Below are positions 8,273 to 17,494 of a DNA stretch of 63,377 bases, piece after piece. Location of the stretch: contig CAZALI010000004.1 in NCBI GenBank assembly GCA_964486215.1, forward strand, positions 1 through 63,377, in the 5' to 3' direction. Below the pieces are notes generated by a model. It searched no databases, was not told where the DNA came from, and saw nothing but the letters and a program-made list of their open reading frames with translations. Source of the stretch: RUG343 sp964486215 (GTDB lineage Bacteria > Bacillota_I > Bacilli_A > RF39 > UBA660). Positions within the stretch are counted from its first letter, which is position 1, and each line of letters opens with the position of its first letter. The translations under genes and the position numbers were made by a program.

Positions 8273-8977
8273 ATGGAGTATAAAATCACAGGTGGTAATT
8301 TACCAGTTGTCAGATGCAAATTAGAAAAAGGTGAAACTATTCATTGTGAATCAGGTGGTATGTCTTGGATGGATAATACCTTTAAAATGGATACTAATAC
8401 TGGAGGAGCTAAGACTTTCTTCTCTAAGTTTGTCACAGCTGAAAAATTAATGCGTAATAAATATACTGCTGAAGAAGATGGTGAAATAGCTTTTGCTAGT
8501 TGTTTTCCAGGATCTATTGGAGCTATGGAAATAAAAGAAGGAGAAACACTAATTGCCCAAGATAGTGCTTATTTAGCTGATTATGGTAATATCTCTATGT
8601 CTATTTTCTTCCAAAAGAAAATAGGAACTGGTCTTTTTGGTGGAAAAGGATTTATCATGCAAAAATTCGTAGGTGAGGGAACTGTTTTTCTTGAATTTGA
8701 TGGATCAGTTACTGAATATGAATTAGCTGAAGGTGAAAAGAAAATTATTGATACTGGTTATTTAGTTGCTATGGAAGGATCATGTAGTATGGATATTACT
8801 ATGATTAAAGGCGTTAAAAATATTTTCTTTGGTGGAGAAGGTCTTTTCAATACTACTGTAACTGGACCTGGAAAAATTTATATTCAATCAATGCCTATAT
8901 CTAAAGTAGCTAATAAAATGTATTACTATATGCCAGGAAAAACAACCACAACTTATACAAATACATCAGAAGAATAG
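8273..8977 (+). CDS. AIM24/TIGR00266-family protein
   Basis: A 234-residue soluble protein of the AIM24 (TIGR00266) family, whose beta-rich fold is known but whose bacterial role is not. It opens with MEYKITGG, continues with LEKGETIHCESGGMSWMD, and has the Gly-rich GTGLFGGKGFIMQKF and FFGGEGLFNTTVTGPG segments typical of the family. The ATG at 8273 was chosen because GGAGGT lies six bases before it; an in-frame ATG 18 bases earlier has no such site. Eight bases separate it from pcrA, so the two are co-transcribed. Confidence 0.88.
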   Translation: MEYKITGGNLPVVRCKLEKGETIHCESGGMSWMDNTFKMDTNTGGAKTFFSKFVTAEKLMRNKYTAEEDGEIAFASCFPGSIGAMEIKEGETLIAQDSAYLADYGNISMSIFFQKKIGTGLFGGKGFIMQKFVGEGTVFLEFDGSVTEYELAEGEKKIIDTGYLVAMEGSCSMDITMIKGVKNIFFGGEGLFNTTVTGPGKIYIQSMPISKVANKMYYYMPGKTTTTYTNTSEE

Positions 8978-8984
8978 GTGCTAT

Positions 8985-11075
8985 ATGGATTTAAGTGAAT
9001 TAAATGAAAGACAAAAAGAAGCGGTTCTATATAATGAAGGACCACTTTTAATAATAGCTGGAGCTGGAGCTGGTAAGACTAAAACATTAACTACTAAAAT
9101 AGCTTATTTGATTGAGAATGGAGTACATCCAGAGAATATTTTAGCTATAACTTTTACTAATAAGGCAGCTAAAGAAATGAAAGATAGATGTTTCTCTTTA
9201 ATTGGCAACTTAGCTAAATTACTTCAAGTATCTACTTTTCATAGTTTTGGTTTAAGAATACTAAGAGAAAATTATGATAGATTAGGCTATGATAAGAACT
9301 TTAATATTATGGATGCAGATGATTCTTTAACAGTTGTTAAAAAGATTATTAAAGACTTAAACTTAGATACTAAGACTTATAGTCCTAAAGCTATAAGAAA
9401 TCAGATAAGTAGCTGTAAAAATGAACTTATTTCACCTGAACAATATAAAAAGTATACTGTAAGTGACTATGAAGAAGTAATATATAAAGTTTATAAATTA
9501 TACGATGAAAAGCTACAGAAAAATAATGCTGTAGATTTTGATGATCTTTTAATTTTACCAATAAAATTATTTAGAGAACACAAAGATGTTTTAGAAGCAT
9601 ATCAAGAATTATTTAAATACGTCTTAATAGATGAATATCAAGATACTAATGAAGCTCAATATATTTTAACTAAATTAATTAGTGAAAAGTATGAAAATAT
9701 TACTTGTGTAGGTGATGATTGTCAAAGTATATACTCATTTAGAGGAGCTAATTATAAAAATATCCTAAACTTTGAAAAAGATTATCCAAATGCTAAGATA
9801 ATTCTTCTAGAACAAAATTATCGTTCTACTACTACTATACTAGAGGCAGCTAATGATGTTATCAGGAATAATAAAGAAAGAAAAGATAAGAAACTATGGA
9901 CATCTCGTGGAGAAGGAGAAAAGATAAATTACTATAAAGCTCTTAATGAACAAGATGAAGCAGGATATGTCGTTAAATCTATTAAAGAATTATTAGATAA
10001 TGGAGCTAAATACGAAGATATAGCTGTTCTTTATAGAACTAATGCTCAATCACGTCCTATGGAAGAAGCTATGTTAAAAGCAAATTTACCATATAGAGTA
10101 GTAGGTAGTTTTTACTTCTATTCCCGTGCTGAGATTAAAAATTTAATAGCTTATTTAAGACTAATACATAATTCTAAAGATAATGTTTCTCTACTTAGAG
10201 TAATTAATACTCCAAAAAGAGGTATAGGTCTAAAGACAATTCAAAATATAACAGAAAAAGCTGATAAAGAAAAAGTCTCTATGTTTGAAGCTATCTCTTC
10301 AGGTAAAGAATTAATCTTTAAACAGTTAATAGAAAAGCTACAAGAAGAAGCAAAAGATTTAACTCTTACAGAATTAATAGATAGAGTATTAATAGAGAGT
10401 GGATTAAAAGAAGAATTAGAAGCTGAAAAAACATTAGAGTCAGAAATAAGACTAGAAAACTTAGAAGAATTTAAGTCTATTACAAAGACTTTCGAAGAAG
10501 AAGAAGGAGATATTTCTCTAGAAGATTTCTTACTTGAAATTAGCCTAATATCTGATGTTGAAGAGTATAAAGATGATAAGAATAGAGTAAGTTTAATGAC
10601 CATACATTCTGTTAAAGGATTAGAATTTCCATATGTATTTGTAATAGGTATGGAAGAAGGATTATTCCCACATATGAATTCCATAATGGAGAGTGGTGAA
10701 GTAGAAGAAGAGAGAAGATTGATGTATGTAGCTTTAACACGAGCTAAAGATTTATTGTATTTAGTTAATGCTAGACAGAGAACTTTATTTGGTAATAATC
10801 AAGTAAATCCTACAAGTCGTTTTATAAATGAAATAGATAAGAGTCTACTGAATGTTATTAATAATGAAGAAAAAGAAAAAGTAGTAAAACTAGATACAAA
10901 TGATGTCTTCAGAAAAGAAGAAGTAGACTATCAAGTAGGAGATTTAGTTTATCATGAGACATTTGGTACTGGTAAAGTTGTAGAAGTATCAAATACTTTG
11001 GTAAGTGTAGCCTTTAAACATCCATATGGAATTAAAAAGTTAATGAAAAATCATAAGAAGTTATCTAAGATATAA
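8985..11075 (+). CDS. pcrA: ATP-dependent DNA helicase PcrA (UvrD/Rep family)
   Basis: A 696-residue superfamily 1A 3'-5' helicase for repair, replication restart and removal of stalled complexes. Seen in order: the Q-motif region NERQKEAV, Walker A GAGAGKT, DEYQDTN (Walker B), GDDCQSIYSFRGA, QNYRST, the SVKGLEFPYVFVIG motif and VALTRAKDLLYL. The C-terminal 50 residues (GDLVYHETFGTGKVVEV) form the Tudor-like domain that in PcrA contacts RNA polymerase. It is somewhat shorter than typical Bacillus PcrA, mainly in the linker. It shares an operon with the AIM24 gene. Confidence 0.95.
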   Translation: MDLSELNERQKEAVLYNEGPLLIIAGAGAGKTKTLTTKIAYLIENGVHPENILAITFTNKAAKEMKDRCFSLIGNLAKLLQVSTFHSFGLRILRENYDRLGYDKNFNIMDADDSLTVVKKIIKDLNLDTKTYSPKAIRNQISSCKNELISPEQYKKYTVSDYEEVIYKVYKLYDEKLQKNNAVDFDDLLILPIKLFREHKDVLEAYQELFKYVLIDEYQDTNEAQYILTKLISEKYENITCVGDDCQSIYSFRGANYKNILNFEKDYPNAKIILLEQNYRSTTTILEAANDVIRNNKERKDKKLWTSRGEGEKINYYKALNEQDEAGYVVKSIKELLDNGAKYEDIAVLYRTNAQSRPMEEAMLKANLPYRVVGSFYFYSRAEIKNLIAYLRLIHNSKDNVSLLRVINTPKRGIGLKTIQNITEKADKEKVSMFEAISSGKELIFKQLIEKLQEEAKDLTLTELIDRVLIESGLKEELEAEKTLESEIRLENLEEFKSITKTFEEEEGDISLEDFLLEISLISDVEEYKDDKNRVSLMTIHSVKGLEFPYVFVIGMEEGLFPHMNSIMESGEVEEERRLMYVALTRAKDLLYLVNARQRTLFGNNQVNPTSRFINEIDKSLLNVINNEEKEKVVKLDTNDVFRKEEVDYQVGDLVYHETFGTGKVVEVSNTLVSVAFKHPYGIKKLMKNHKKLSKI

Positions 11076-11077
11076 AG

Positions 11078-11106
11078 TTGACAGTTATCATAATAAGTGT
11101 TTATAT
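11078..11106 (+). promoter_or_regulatory. Promoter of the nucleotidyltransferase gene
   Basis: A perfect TTGACA (11078-11083), a 17-base spacer and TTATAT (11101-11106). AAGGAGG and an ATG follow. Confidence 0.75.
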
Positions 11107-11128
11107 AAAGCTATAAGGAGGCCTTAAT

Positions 11129-12043
11129 ATGGATAAAACTTTAGTTATATTAGCTGCTGGTATGGGTAGTAGATTTGGAGGATTAAAACAAATTACACCT
11201 ATGGGACCAAATGGTGAATTCATAATAGATTATTCTATATATGATGCTATTAAAGCAGGCTTTAACAAAGTAGTATTTATTATTAAAGAGGAGAATTTAA
11301 AGGATTTTAAAGAAACTATAGGTAAAAGAATAGAGAAACTTATTAAAACAGAATATGTTTTCCAAAATAATGATAATGTACCAGATAAATATGATAAGTT
11401 AAAAAATAGAGAAAAGCCACTTGGCACAGCCCATGCTGTACTTTGCTGTAAAGATGTAGTAAATGAACCATTTTTAGTTATAAATGCAGATGACTTTTAT
11501 AGTTATGATGCTTTCAAAGAAGCAAGTGATTACCTAGAGGTATGTTCACGTAGTAAAAAGCCATATCACTATGGAATGATTGTTTATAATGTTGAAAATA
11601 CTATTCTAGCTGCTGGGCCAGTAAAAAGAGGTGTCTGTGACATAAAAGATGGTAAGTTAATGGGCTATGCTGAAAGTAGAGTAGAGGAAGTAGATGGAAA
11701 GATCTATGCAGAGCCATTATCTGGTGGAGAAAGAAAAGAAGTTCCTACTCATACACCAGTTAATATGAATGTACTTGCTCTAGAACCAACACTTTTTCCA
11801 TTTATAGAAAAGGAATTTAAAGAATTTTTAGAGAAGAATAAAGATAACCCAGAAGGTTGTGAAATATATATTCCAGAAGTATTATTTGATGCTTCTCATG
11901 AAAGCTATGCTATTATTGATGCTATTCCTACAACAGGAGTATGGCATGGTGTAACATACAAAGAAGATACTCCAGAAGTTAAAAAAGCTATCCACAAACT
12001 AGTCAAAGAAAAAGAATATCCAAGTAATTTATGGAATAAATAG
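11129..12043 (+). CDS. Sugar-phosphate nucleotidyltransferase-like protein
   Basis: A 304-residue protein of the nucleotidyltransferase (NDP-sugar pyrophosphorylase) fold. The N-terminal VILAAGMGSRFGGLKQITPMG is the usual nucleotide and pyrophosphate loop, with the Arg and Lys in place. INADDFY supplies the metal-binding Asp pair, and EKPLGTAHAVLC matches the GTA motif. No C-terminal left-handed beta helix is present, so it is a stand-alone pyrophosphorylase domain. The sugar cannot be told from the sequence. It is a single gene with its own promoter, AAGGAGG site and terminator, far from the polysaccharide locus it could supply. Confidence 0.87.
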   Translation: MDKTLVILAAGMGSRFGGLKQITPMGPNGEFIIDYSIYDAIKAGFNKVVFIIKEENLKDFKETIGKRIEKLIKTEYVFQNNDNVPDKYDKLKNREKPLGTAHAVLCCKDVVNEPFLVINADDFYSYDAFKEASDYLEVCSRSKKPYHYGMIVYNVENTILAAGPVKRGVCDIKDGKLMGYAESRVEEVDGKIYAEPLSGGERKEVPTHTPVNMNVLALEPTLFPFIEKEFKEFLEKNKDNPEGCEIYIPEVLFDASHESYAIIDAIPTTGVWHGVTYKEDTPEVKKAIHKLVKEKEYPSNLWNK

Positions 12044-12066
12044 TCTAAGTAATCTTAGACTTTTTT
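12043..12066 (+). terminator. Terminator after the nucleotidyltransferase gene
   Basis: GTCTAAG (12043-12049) and CTTAGAC (12054-12060) form the stem with a four-base loop; six T follow. It begins on the last base of the stop codon. Confidence 0.9.
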
Positions 12067-12085
12067 ATTTATGAAAAGTGTTTTA

Positions 12086-12094
12086 TGATATAAT
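12086..12094 (+). promoter_or_regulatory. Extended -10 promoter of the metallopeptidase-ligA operon
   Basis: TGaTATAAT with the -10 at 12089-12094, twenty bases after the previous terminator. No good -35 is seen. Confidence 0.65.
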
Positions 12095-12113
12095 AAGAGC
12101 AGTGGGTGGTTGA

Positions 12114-12881
12114 ATGTCTATAACAAAAAATGATAAAGTACTAAAAGTTTTAGAGGGAAAAGCTTTAGGTAATTCTTTAGCTGCTGAAGAGTTAGAAGAT
12201 ATTAGATTAAAGCCATTGCGTTTTAAAGAATTTAATCAATACATCTTAAAATTTCTAATAACTTATTCAATGTCTTTTCCAGAGTGTAATAAAGCTTTTT
12301 TAGTAAACAATTTAAATAATTTGGATATATATGTTAATTGTGACAATATATCTGTATATATAGGAAACTACAATGAAGAAGGTAATTATATCTCTATGTG
12401 TTTACCAGATCATTATGAAGAAGAAGAGTTGGTTAATACTCTAAGTCATGAATTATTACATATGGCCTCTCATAATAGTTGTAGTAAAAATAATAATACA
12501 GGTTTTAGTCAAATAGCCTCATATGTTTTAAAAGATAATATTGGTTATGGACTAAATGAAGGATATACTGAGTATCTAACTATTAAGTATTTTAGTACTA
12601 GTGATAGTAGTCCTTTCTATAGTGAAGAGCAAGCCTTATCTAAAAAGATAGAAGAATTAATTGGACATGATACTATGCAGAAAGCTTATTTCACAGGTGA
12701 CTTATATTCAATCATTAAAGGTATAGAAAAGTATTCTAATTTAGATGAAAGTATTGAGATCATTAGAGGAATAGATAAATTAGGTGAAGAAGATAATTTA
12801 TATGACGAAATATCTAATAAGTTAGATAATTTAATAAAAATTAAACATAGTAATGAGAAGAGGTATAAATATGAAAGATAG
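12114..12881 (+). CDS. Putative zinc metallopeptidase (HELLH)
   Basis: A 255-residue protein without a clear signal peptide or membrane helix. SHELLHMAS at about residues 111-119 is a HExxH zinc site, and NEGYTEYL some 30 residues later could give the third ligand, as in gluzincins. I do not recognise the family and the substrate is unknown. The start at 12114 follows GGGTGG. The end overlaps the ligA start by 11 bases, so it is co-expressed with DNA ligase, though a functional link is not implied. Confidence 0.75.
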   Translation: MSITKNDKVLKVLEGKALGNSLAAEELEDIRLKPLRFKEFNQYILKFLITYSMSFPECNKAFLVNNLNNLDIYVNCDNISVYIGNYNEEGNYISMCLPDHYEEEELVNTLSHELLHMASHNSCSKNNNTGFSQIASYVLKDNIGYGLNEGYTEYLTIKYFSTSDSSPFYSEEQALSKKIEELIGHDTMQKAYFTGDLYSIIKGIEKYSNLDESIEIIRGIDKLGEEDNLYDEISNKLDNLIKIKHSNEKRYKYER

Positions 12882-14850
12882 GATGAATGAGTTAATAGAT
12901 ATAATTAATGAAGCTGATTATAATTATCATACACTTGATAATCCAACTATAACTGACCAAGAGTATGATCAATATTTACGTGAATTAATTGAAATAGAAG
13001 AAGCTAATCCAGAGTGGGTAAGAGATGATTCACCTACAAAACATGCTGGTGGAAAGATAATAGAAGGCTTTGATAAAGTAACTCATAAAATACCTATGAT
13101 GTCTATAGCTGATGTTTTCTCTGAAAGTGAAGTAATAGATTTTGACAGTAAGATAAAGAAAGAAGGCTATCATCCAGAATATGTTTGTGAATTAAAAATA
13201 GATGGTTTATCTGTTTCTCTACTTTATGAAAAAGGTAAATTAGTTAGAGCCGCTACTCGTGGGGATGGAGTAACAGGAGAAGATATTACTCATAATGCTG
13301 AAACTATTAAAGTTATTCCTCTAAAGTTAACAGAACCAGTTGATATCGAAGTACGTGGTGAAATATTCATGAATAAAAAGACTTTAGAGGAACTTAACAA
13401 AGAGAGAAAAGCAAATGGTGAACCATTACTTCAAAACTGTCGTAATGCTGCAGCTGGATCTATTAGACAATTAGATTCTAAAGTAGCTGCTAAAAGAAAA
13501 TTAGATAATTTTATTTATCATTTACCTAATCCACTAGATTATGGTTTTACAACTCATATGGAAGCTTTAGATTATATGACTCATCTAGGTTTTAAGACTA
13601 ATCCAAACAATAGATTAGTAAATAATATTAATGAAGTATTAGAGTATATTGAAGAAAAAACTAAGATAAGAGATTCTCTTCCATATGATATAGATGGTAT
13701 TGTTATAAAAGTAAATAATGTAGAAGAACAAAGACGTTTAGGTTCTACTGCTAAATATCCAAAGTGGTGTGTAGCTTATAAATTCCCAGCTAAAGAAGTT
13801 TTAACTGAGTTAAAAGACATTATCTTTACTGTTGGTAGAACTGGTCAAATAACTCCAAATGCTGTCTTAAATCCTACTATTGTACAAGGATCAACTATCT
13901 CAAGAGCAACTCTTCATAATGAAGATTATGTCAAAGAAAAAGATCTTCGTATAGGAGATATTGTCTCAATAAGAAAAGCTGGAGATGTTATTCCTGAAGT
14001 AGTAGAAGCAAAAAAAGAGAGAAGAAAAGGAACAGAAAAAGAGTTTAAAATGATTGATACTTGTCCAATGTGTGGTACTAAGTTAGTAAAGCGTGGTGGA
14101 GTAGACTATTTCTGTCCTAATGATAAATGTCCAGCTAGAGACATAGAGTCATTAATACACTTCACATCTCGTGATGCTATGAATATTACAGGACTAGGCG
14201 ATAGTGTCATGGAAGACTTATACAACTTTAAATATGTCGCAACTATTGCTGATATCTATGGACTAGAATCTCATACTGAAGAATTAACTAGACTAGAAGG
14301 TTATGGAGATAAATCAATTAATAATCTAGTAGAAGCTATTGAAGATAGTAAAAAGAACTCTTTAGAAAGATTAATATTTGGTTTAGGTATTCCTCATGTA
14401 GGAGCTAAAAATGCTAAAATTCTTGCTTCTAATTTTAAAACTATGGATAAATTTATTTCTGCTTCCTATGAAGACCTAATATCTATAGATGATATAGGAG
14501 ATATAATAGCTAAAAGTGTTTTAGAGTATTTTTCTATTCCTAAGCATATTGCTTTAATAGAAGAATTAAAAGATTTAGGTCTAAATATGAATTATTTAGG
14601 AGCTGAAGTACAAGAAAAAGATGAATTTGCTGGCAAGACATTTGTTGTAACTGGTACTCTAGAGAAGATGAGTAGGAAAGAAGCTGAAGATGCCATCGCA
14701 AACCTAGGGGGAAAAGCCTCATCATCAGTATCTAAAAATACAGCTGCTGTAATTGTAGGCTCTAATCCAGGTAGTAAATATGATAAAGCAGTTGAGTTAA
14801 ATATACCTATTTGGGATGAAGATGAGTTCCGCGATAAGCTTTACAAATAA
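12871..14850 (+). CDS. ligA: NAD-dependent DNA ligase LigA
   Basis: A 659-residue NAD+-dependent ligase that seals nicks in replication and repair. The order is the Ia domain (YNYHTLDNPTITDQEYD, NMN binding), the adenylation domain with CELKIDG holding the catalytic Lys, TRGDGVTGED, the OB fold, a four-Cys zinc finger (CPMCGTKL and FCPNDKCPA), helix-hairpin-helix repeats and a C-terminal BRCT domain (GKTFVVTGTLEKMSRKEAE). All expected parts are present and the length is normal. ATG 12871 was chosen over 12853 because AGAGG precedes it at good spacing and the protein then starts like homologues. Confidence 0.96.
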   Translation: MKDRMNELIDIINEADYNYHTLDNPTITDQEYDQYLRELIEIEEANPEWVRDDSPTKHAGGKIIEGFDKVTHKIPMMSIADVFSESEVIDFDSKIKKEGYHPEYVCELKIDGLSVSLLYEKGKLVRAATRGDGVTGEDITHNAETIKVIPLKLTEPVDIEVRGEIFMNKKTLEELNKERKANGEPLLQNCRNAAAGSIRQLDSKVAAKRKLDNFIYHLPNPLDYGFTTHMEALDYMTHLGFKTNPNNRLVNNINEVLEYIEEKTKIRDSLPYDIDGIVIKVNNVEEQRRLGSTAKYPKWCVAYKFPAKEVLTELKDIIFTVGRTGQITPNAVLNPTIVQGSTISRATLHNEDYVKEKDLRIGDIVSIRKAGDVIPEVVEAKKERRKGTEKEFKMIDTCPMCGTKLVKRGGVDYFCPNDKCPARDIESLIHFTSRDAMNITGLGDSVMEDLYNFKYVATIADIYGLESHTEELTRLEGYGDKSINNLVEAIEDSKKNSLERLIFGLGIPHVGAKNAKILASNFKTMDKFISASYEDLISIDDIGDIIAKSVLEYFSIPKHIALIEELKDLGLNMNYLGAEVQEKDEFAGKTFVVTGTLEKMSRKEAEDAIANLGGKASSSVSKNTAAVIVGSNPGSKYDKAVELNIPIWDEDEFRDKLYK

Positions 14851-14859
14851 ACACTAAAA

Positions 14860-14868
14860 TGATATAAT
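14860..14868 (+). promoter_or_regulatory. Extended -10 promoter after ligA
   Basis: TGaTATAAT (-10 at 14863-14868), 22 bases before the next start codon. No terminator is seen between ligA and this site. Confidence 0.6.
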
Positions 14869-14890
14869 ATGTATGTTCGAGGTGAGCAAA

Positions 14891-15664
14891 ATGCCTAAGA
14901 AAAAGACTACTAAAAAGACAACTAAAAAAGATAGAGAAAAACTACAAAAAGAAGTGGATAAAGAGATAAAGAAGAACTTCTCTGATACTCCATTATTGAC
15001 ACCTATAGAAAACAGTGAAAAAGATATTAAAGATATAAAAGTACAAAAAGAAGAAAAAGCTAAGAAAAGTCCTAGTAAAAAGACAAATATTATTTTAAAT
15101 ATTATTTTAGGACTTCTAGTACTTGCTATTATCTTAATAGCTATCGATGTAGTATGCGTATCTAAATATAATAAAGGTCCATACTTTGCTATACCAGTAA
15201 AGAAATATAAAGATGGTGGAACTAAGACATATATAGGTTTAGGCTATAAAGTAATTGACTATAACCAAAAACAAGGTAGACGTGATAAGACTATTGGTCT
15301 ATGGACTATGAAGTATTATACTGAGCCAAGAAATATTGTTATTTTTGATTTAGCTATAGAGTTTGAAGAAGATGCTAAAGCTGCTTTAAAGAATTACTAT
15401 AAACAATTTATTAGAGTAACTGGTGAAGTAAAAGAAATAGATGAAAAGAATAATAAAATGATTCTAGAATTTGCTGATGAAGGTGGCAAATATATAATAG
15501 ACTTAGATTGTTCTATGGCAGAAAAAGATAGTCTAAAAGATCTTAAGAAAGGTGATAATGCTAGACTAATTGGTACTATTACCGGATTTGCTATGAAGAC
15601 TAAGAAACTTCCAAATACTGTCTTCATAGAAGATTGCTTTGCTGAAAAGGTAACAGAAGAATAG
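14891..15664 (+). CDS. Single-pass membrane protein with an OB-fold-like extracytoplasmic domain
   Basis: A 257-residue protein. Residues 1-70 are extremely rich in Lys, Thr and Glu, one hydrophobic helix follows (about 70-92), and then comes an extracytoplasmic domain. The segment KNYYKQFIRVTGEVKEIDEKNNKMILEF and later IGTITGF resemble tRNA_anti-like OB-fold domains; this is a weak family call. A long basic cytoplasmic tail before the anchor is unusual and could bind nucleic acid or the membrane surface. ATG 14891 was chosen because GAGGTGA lies seven bases upstream. It is a single gene between ligA and gatC with its own promoter and terminator. Confidence 0.72.
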   Translation: MPKKKTTKKTTKKDREKLQKEVDKEIKKNFSDTPLLTPIENSEKDIKDIKVQKEEKAKKSPSKKTNIILNIILGLLVLAIILIAIDVVCVSKYNKGPYFAIPVKKYKDGGTKTYIGLGYKVIDYNQKQGRRDKTIGLWTMKYYTEPRNIVIFDLAIEFEEDAKAALKNYYKQFIRVTGEVKEIDEKNNKMILEFADEGGKYIIDLDCSMAEKDSLKDLKKGDNARLIGTITGFAMKTKKLPNTVFIEDCFAEKVTEE

Positions 15665-15682
15665 TTTGACTATTCTTTTTTT
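15656..15682 (+). terminator. Terminator before gatC
   Basis: AAGAATAG (15657-15664) pairs with CTATTCTT (15670-15677), and T follow. The stop codon TAG is part of the left arm. Confidence 0.9.
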
Positions 15683-15701
15683 ATTAAAAGATACTAATAT
15701 A

Positions 15702-15710
15702 TGATATAAT
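15702..15710 (+). promoter_or_regulatory. Extended -10 promoter of gatCAB
   Basis: TGaTATAAT (-10 at 15705-15710). The ribosome site GAGGAG of gatC follows. Confidence 0.7.
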
Positions 15711-15735
15711 ATATTCAGTCCGAGGAGATGTTTTT

Positions 15736-16044
15736 ATGAAGGAAAAATTAACTAAAGAACAAGTTCTACATGTAGCTAATTTAGCTAGAATTAAAGTAGA
15801 TGAAAAAGAAATAGAAAAGTACCAAGTAGAGTTAAAACAATTACTAGATGACGTAGAAAAGATTACTGAAGTAGAAGACTATGATGAAGATATTATGATT
15901 GCTCCTTGGGATCATAATACTACTCTAAGAAAAGATGAAGAGAAAGATATGTTAGAAGCTAAAGAAGTATTAAAAAATGCTCCTCATCATAGTGGTAACT
16001 ATATAACAGTCCCAGTAGTAATTGGTGAAAGTGAAGGTGCTTAA
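15736..16044 (+). CDS. gatC: Aspartyl/glutamyl-tRNA amidotransferase subunit C
   Basis: GatC, 102 residues, the small helical subunit that stabilises GatA-GatB in the complex that converts Glu-tRNA(Gln), and often Asp-tRNA(Asn), to the amidated form. It begins with LTKEQVLHVANLARIKVDE, the family start, and ends with the strand around ITVPVVI. GAGGAG is eight bases before the ATG. Its stop is directly followed by the gatA start, with no spacer. Confidence 0.95.
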   Translation: MKEKLTKEQVLHVANLARIKVDEKEIEKYQVELKQLLDDVEKITEVEDYDEDIMIAPWDHNTTLRKDEEKDMLEAKEVLKNAPHHSGNYITVPVVIGESEGA

Positions 16045-17493
16045 ATGAAGTATTTAGATAAACCTATCATTGAAATAAATGAACTATTAAAAGAAGGCAC
16101 TATTAAACCAATAGATTTAGTAGAAGAAGCTTTTAATAATATTGAAGAGAATAAAGAGTTAAATGCTTATATTACTCTAAATAAGGAAGAAGCTATAAAT
16201 GAAGCTAAAGAATTAGAAGGACAAGAAGTAGATAACATCTTATTTGGTATACCAATAGCTGTAAAAGATAATATTTTAACTAAAGATTTAAGAACTACCG
16301 CAGCCTCTCATATCCTAGATAATTTTATTCCTATCTATGATGCTACTGTTGTAGAAAAGATAAAAGGAAAACATATGATTATTATTGGTAAAACTAATAT
16401 GGATGAATTTGCTATGGGTTCCTCTTCAAGAACTTCTTATTTTGGAGCTCCTAAAAATCCATGGAACAATAATAAAATATCAGGCGGATCTAGTGGTGGA
16501 AGTGCTACTACTATTTCATCTCGTGACTTACCATTTGCTTTAGGTACTGATACAGGTGGTTCTATTAGACAACCATCTGCTTATACCGGAATAGTTGGTA
16601 TGAAGCCAACATATGGTAGAGTATCTCGTTATGGAGTAATAGCTTTTGCTTCATCATTAGACCAAGTAGGTGCTATGACTACTAATGTTTTAAATAATGC
16701 ACTACTTTTAAATGTTATTAGTGGTCATGATGATAAAGACTTAACTTCTTCTCCAAAAGAAGTAGATGACTATACTAAATTTATTGGTAAAGACATAAAA
16801 GATAAAAAGATAGCTGTACCAAATTACTTTATGAGTGACATTGTCGATATCGAAATAAGAAAAAAGATAGAAGAAGTTATTGATATGTTAAAAGGAAATG
16901 GTGCTATCGTAGACTATGTCGATATGAAGTACTTAGAAAATGCTGTAACACTATATCAGATTATTGCTATGGGAGAAGCCTCTTCTAACTTAGCTAGATA
17001 TGATGGTATAAGATATGGCTTATCTTATGAAAATCCAAAGAATCATGATGATTTATACTTAGAGACAAGACGTGAAGGATTTGGTAAAGAAGTAAAAAGA
17101 AGAATAATGGTAGGTTCTTACTTATTAAGTGGAGAAAATGCTAAGACTTATTATAATAAAGCTCTATCTATTAGAGATGATATGACTAAAGAATTTGCTA
17201 AAGTATTTAAAGACTATGATTATATCATAGGTCCAACTACGACAACTACTGCCTATAACTTATCTGATCCTATGGATGATCCATCTAAGAGCTTTATGGA
17301 TGATGTTTTAGTAATACCAGTAAATATGGCTGGATTACCTGGTTTAAGCATACCAGTAGGCTTTTCTAAGGATAAAATGCCAATAGGCTTACATATTATA
17401 GGTGATAAGTTTGAAGAAGCTGAAATGTACAGATTAGCTAGCTTTATAGAGAATAAATTAGACTTAGATCTAAATCCGAAAGGAGGTAGATAA
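16045..17493 (+). CDS. gatA: Aspartyl/glutamyl-tRNA amidotransferase subunit A
   Basis: GatA, 482 residues, the glutaminase/amidase subunit that releases ammonia from glutamine for tRNA-bound Glu. The amidase signature is complete: the catalytic Lys in IAVKDNI, the Gly/Ser-rich KISGGSSGGSAT, and GTDTGGSIRQP with the nucleophile Ser and the second Ser. The length is normal. It starts with the first base after the gatC stop; AGTGAAGG in the end of gatC is a plausible ribosome site. Two bases separate it from gatB. Confidence 0.97.
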   Translation: MKYLDKPIIEINELLKEGTIKPIDLVEEAFNNIEENKELNAYITLNKEEAINEAKELEGQEVDNILFGIPIAVKDNILTKDLRTTAASHILDNFIPIYDATVVEKIKGKHMIIIGKTNMDEFAMGSSSRTSYFGAPKNPWNNNKISGGSSGGSATTISSRDLPFALGTDTGGSIRQPSAYTGIVGMKPTYGRVSRYGVIAFASSLDQVGAMTTNVLNNALLLNVISGHDDKDLTSSPKEVDDYTKFIGKDIKDKKIAVPNYFMSDIVDIEIRKKIEEVIDMLKGNGAIVDYVDMKYLENAVTLYQIIAMGEASSNLARYDGIRYGLSYENPKNHDDLYLETRREGFGKEVKRRIMVGSYLLSGENAKTYYNKALSIRDDMTKEFAKVFKDYDYIIGPTTTTTAYNLSDPMDDPSKSFMDDVLVIPVNMAGLPGLSIPVGFSKDKMPIGLHIIGDKFEEAEMYRLASFIENKLDLDLNPKGGR

Positions 17494-17494
17494 T

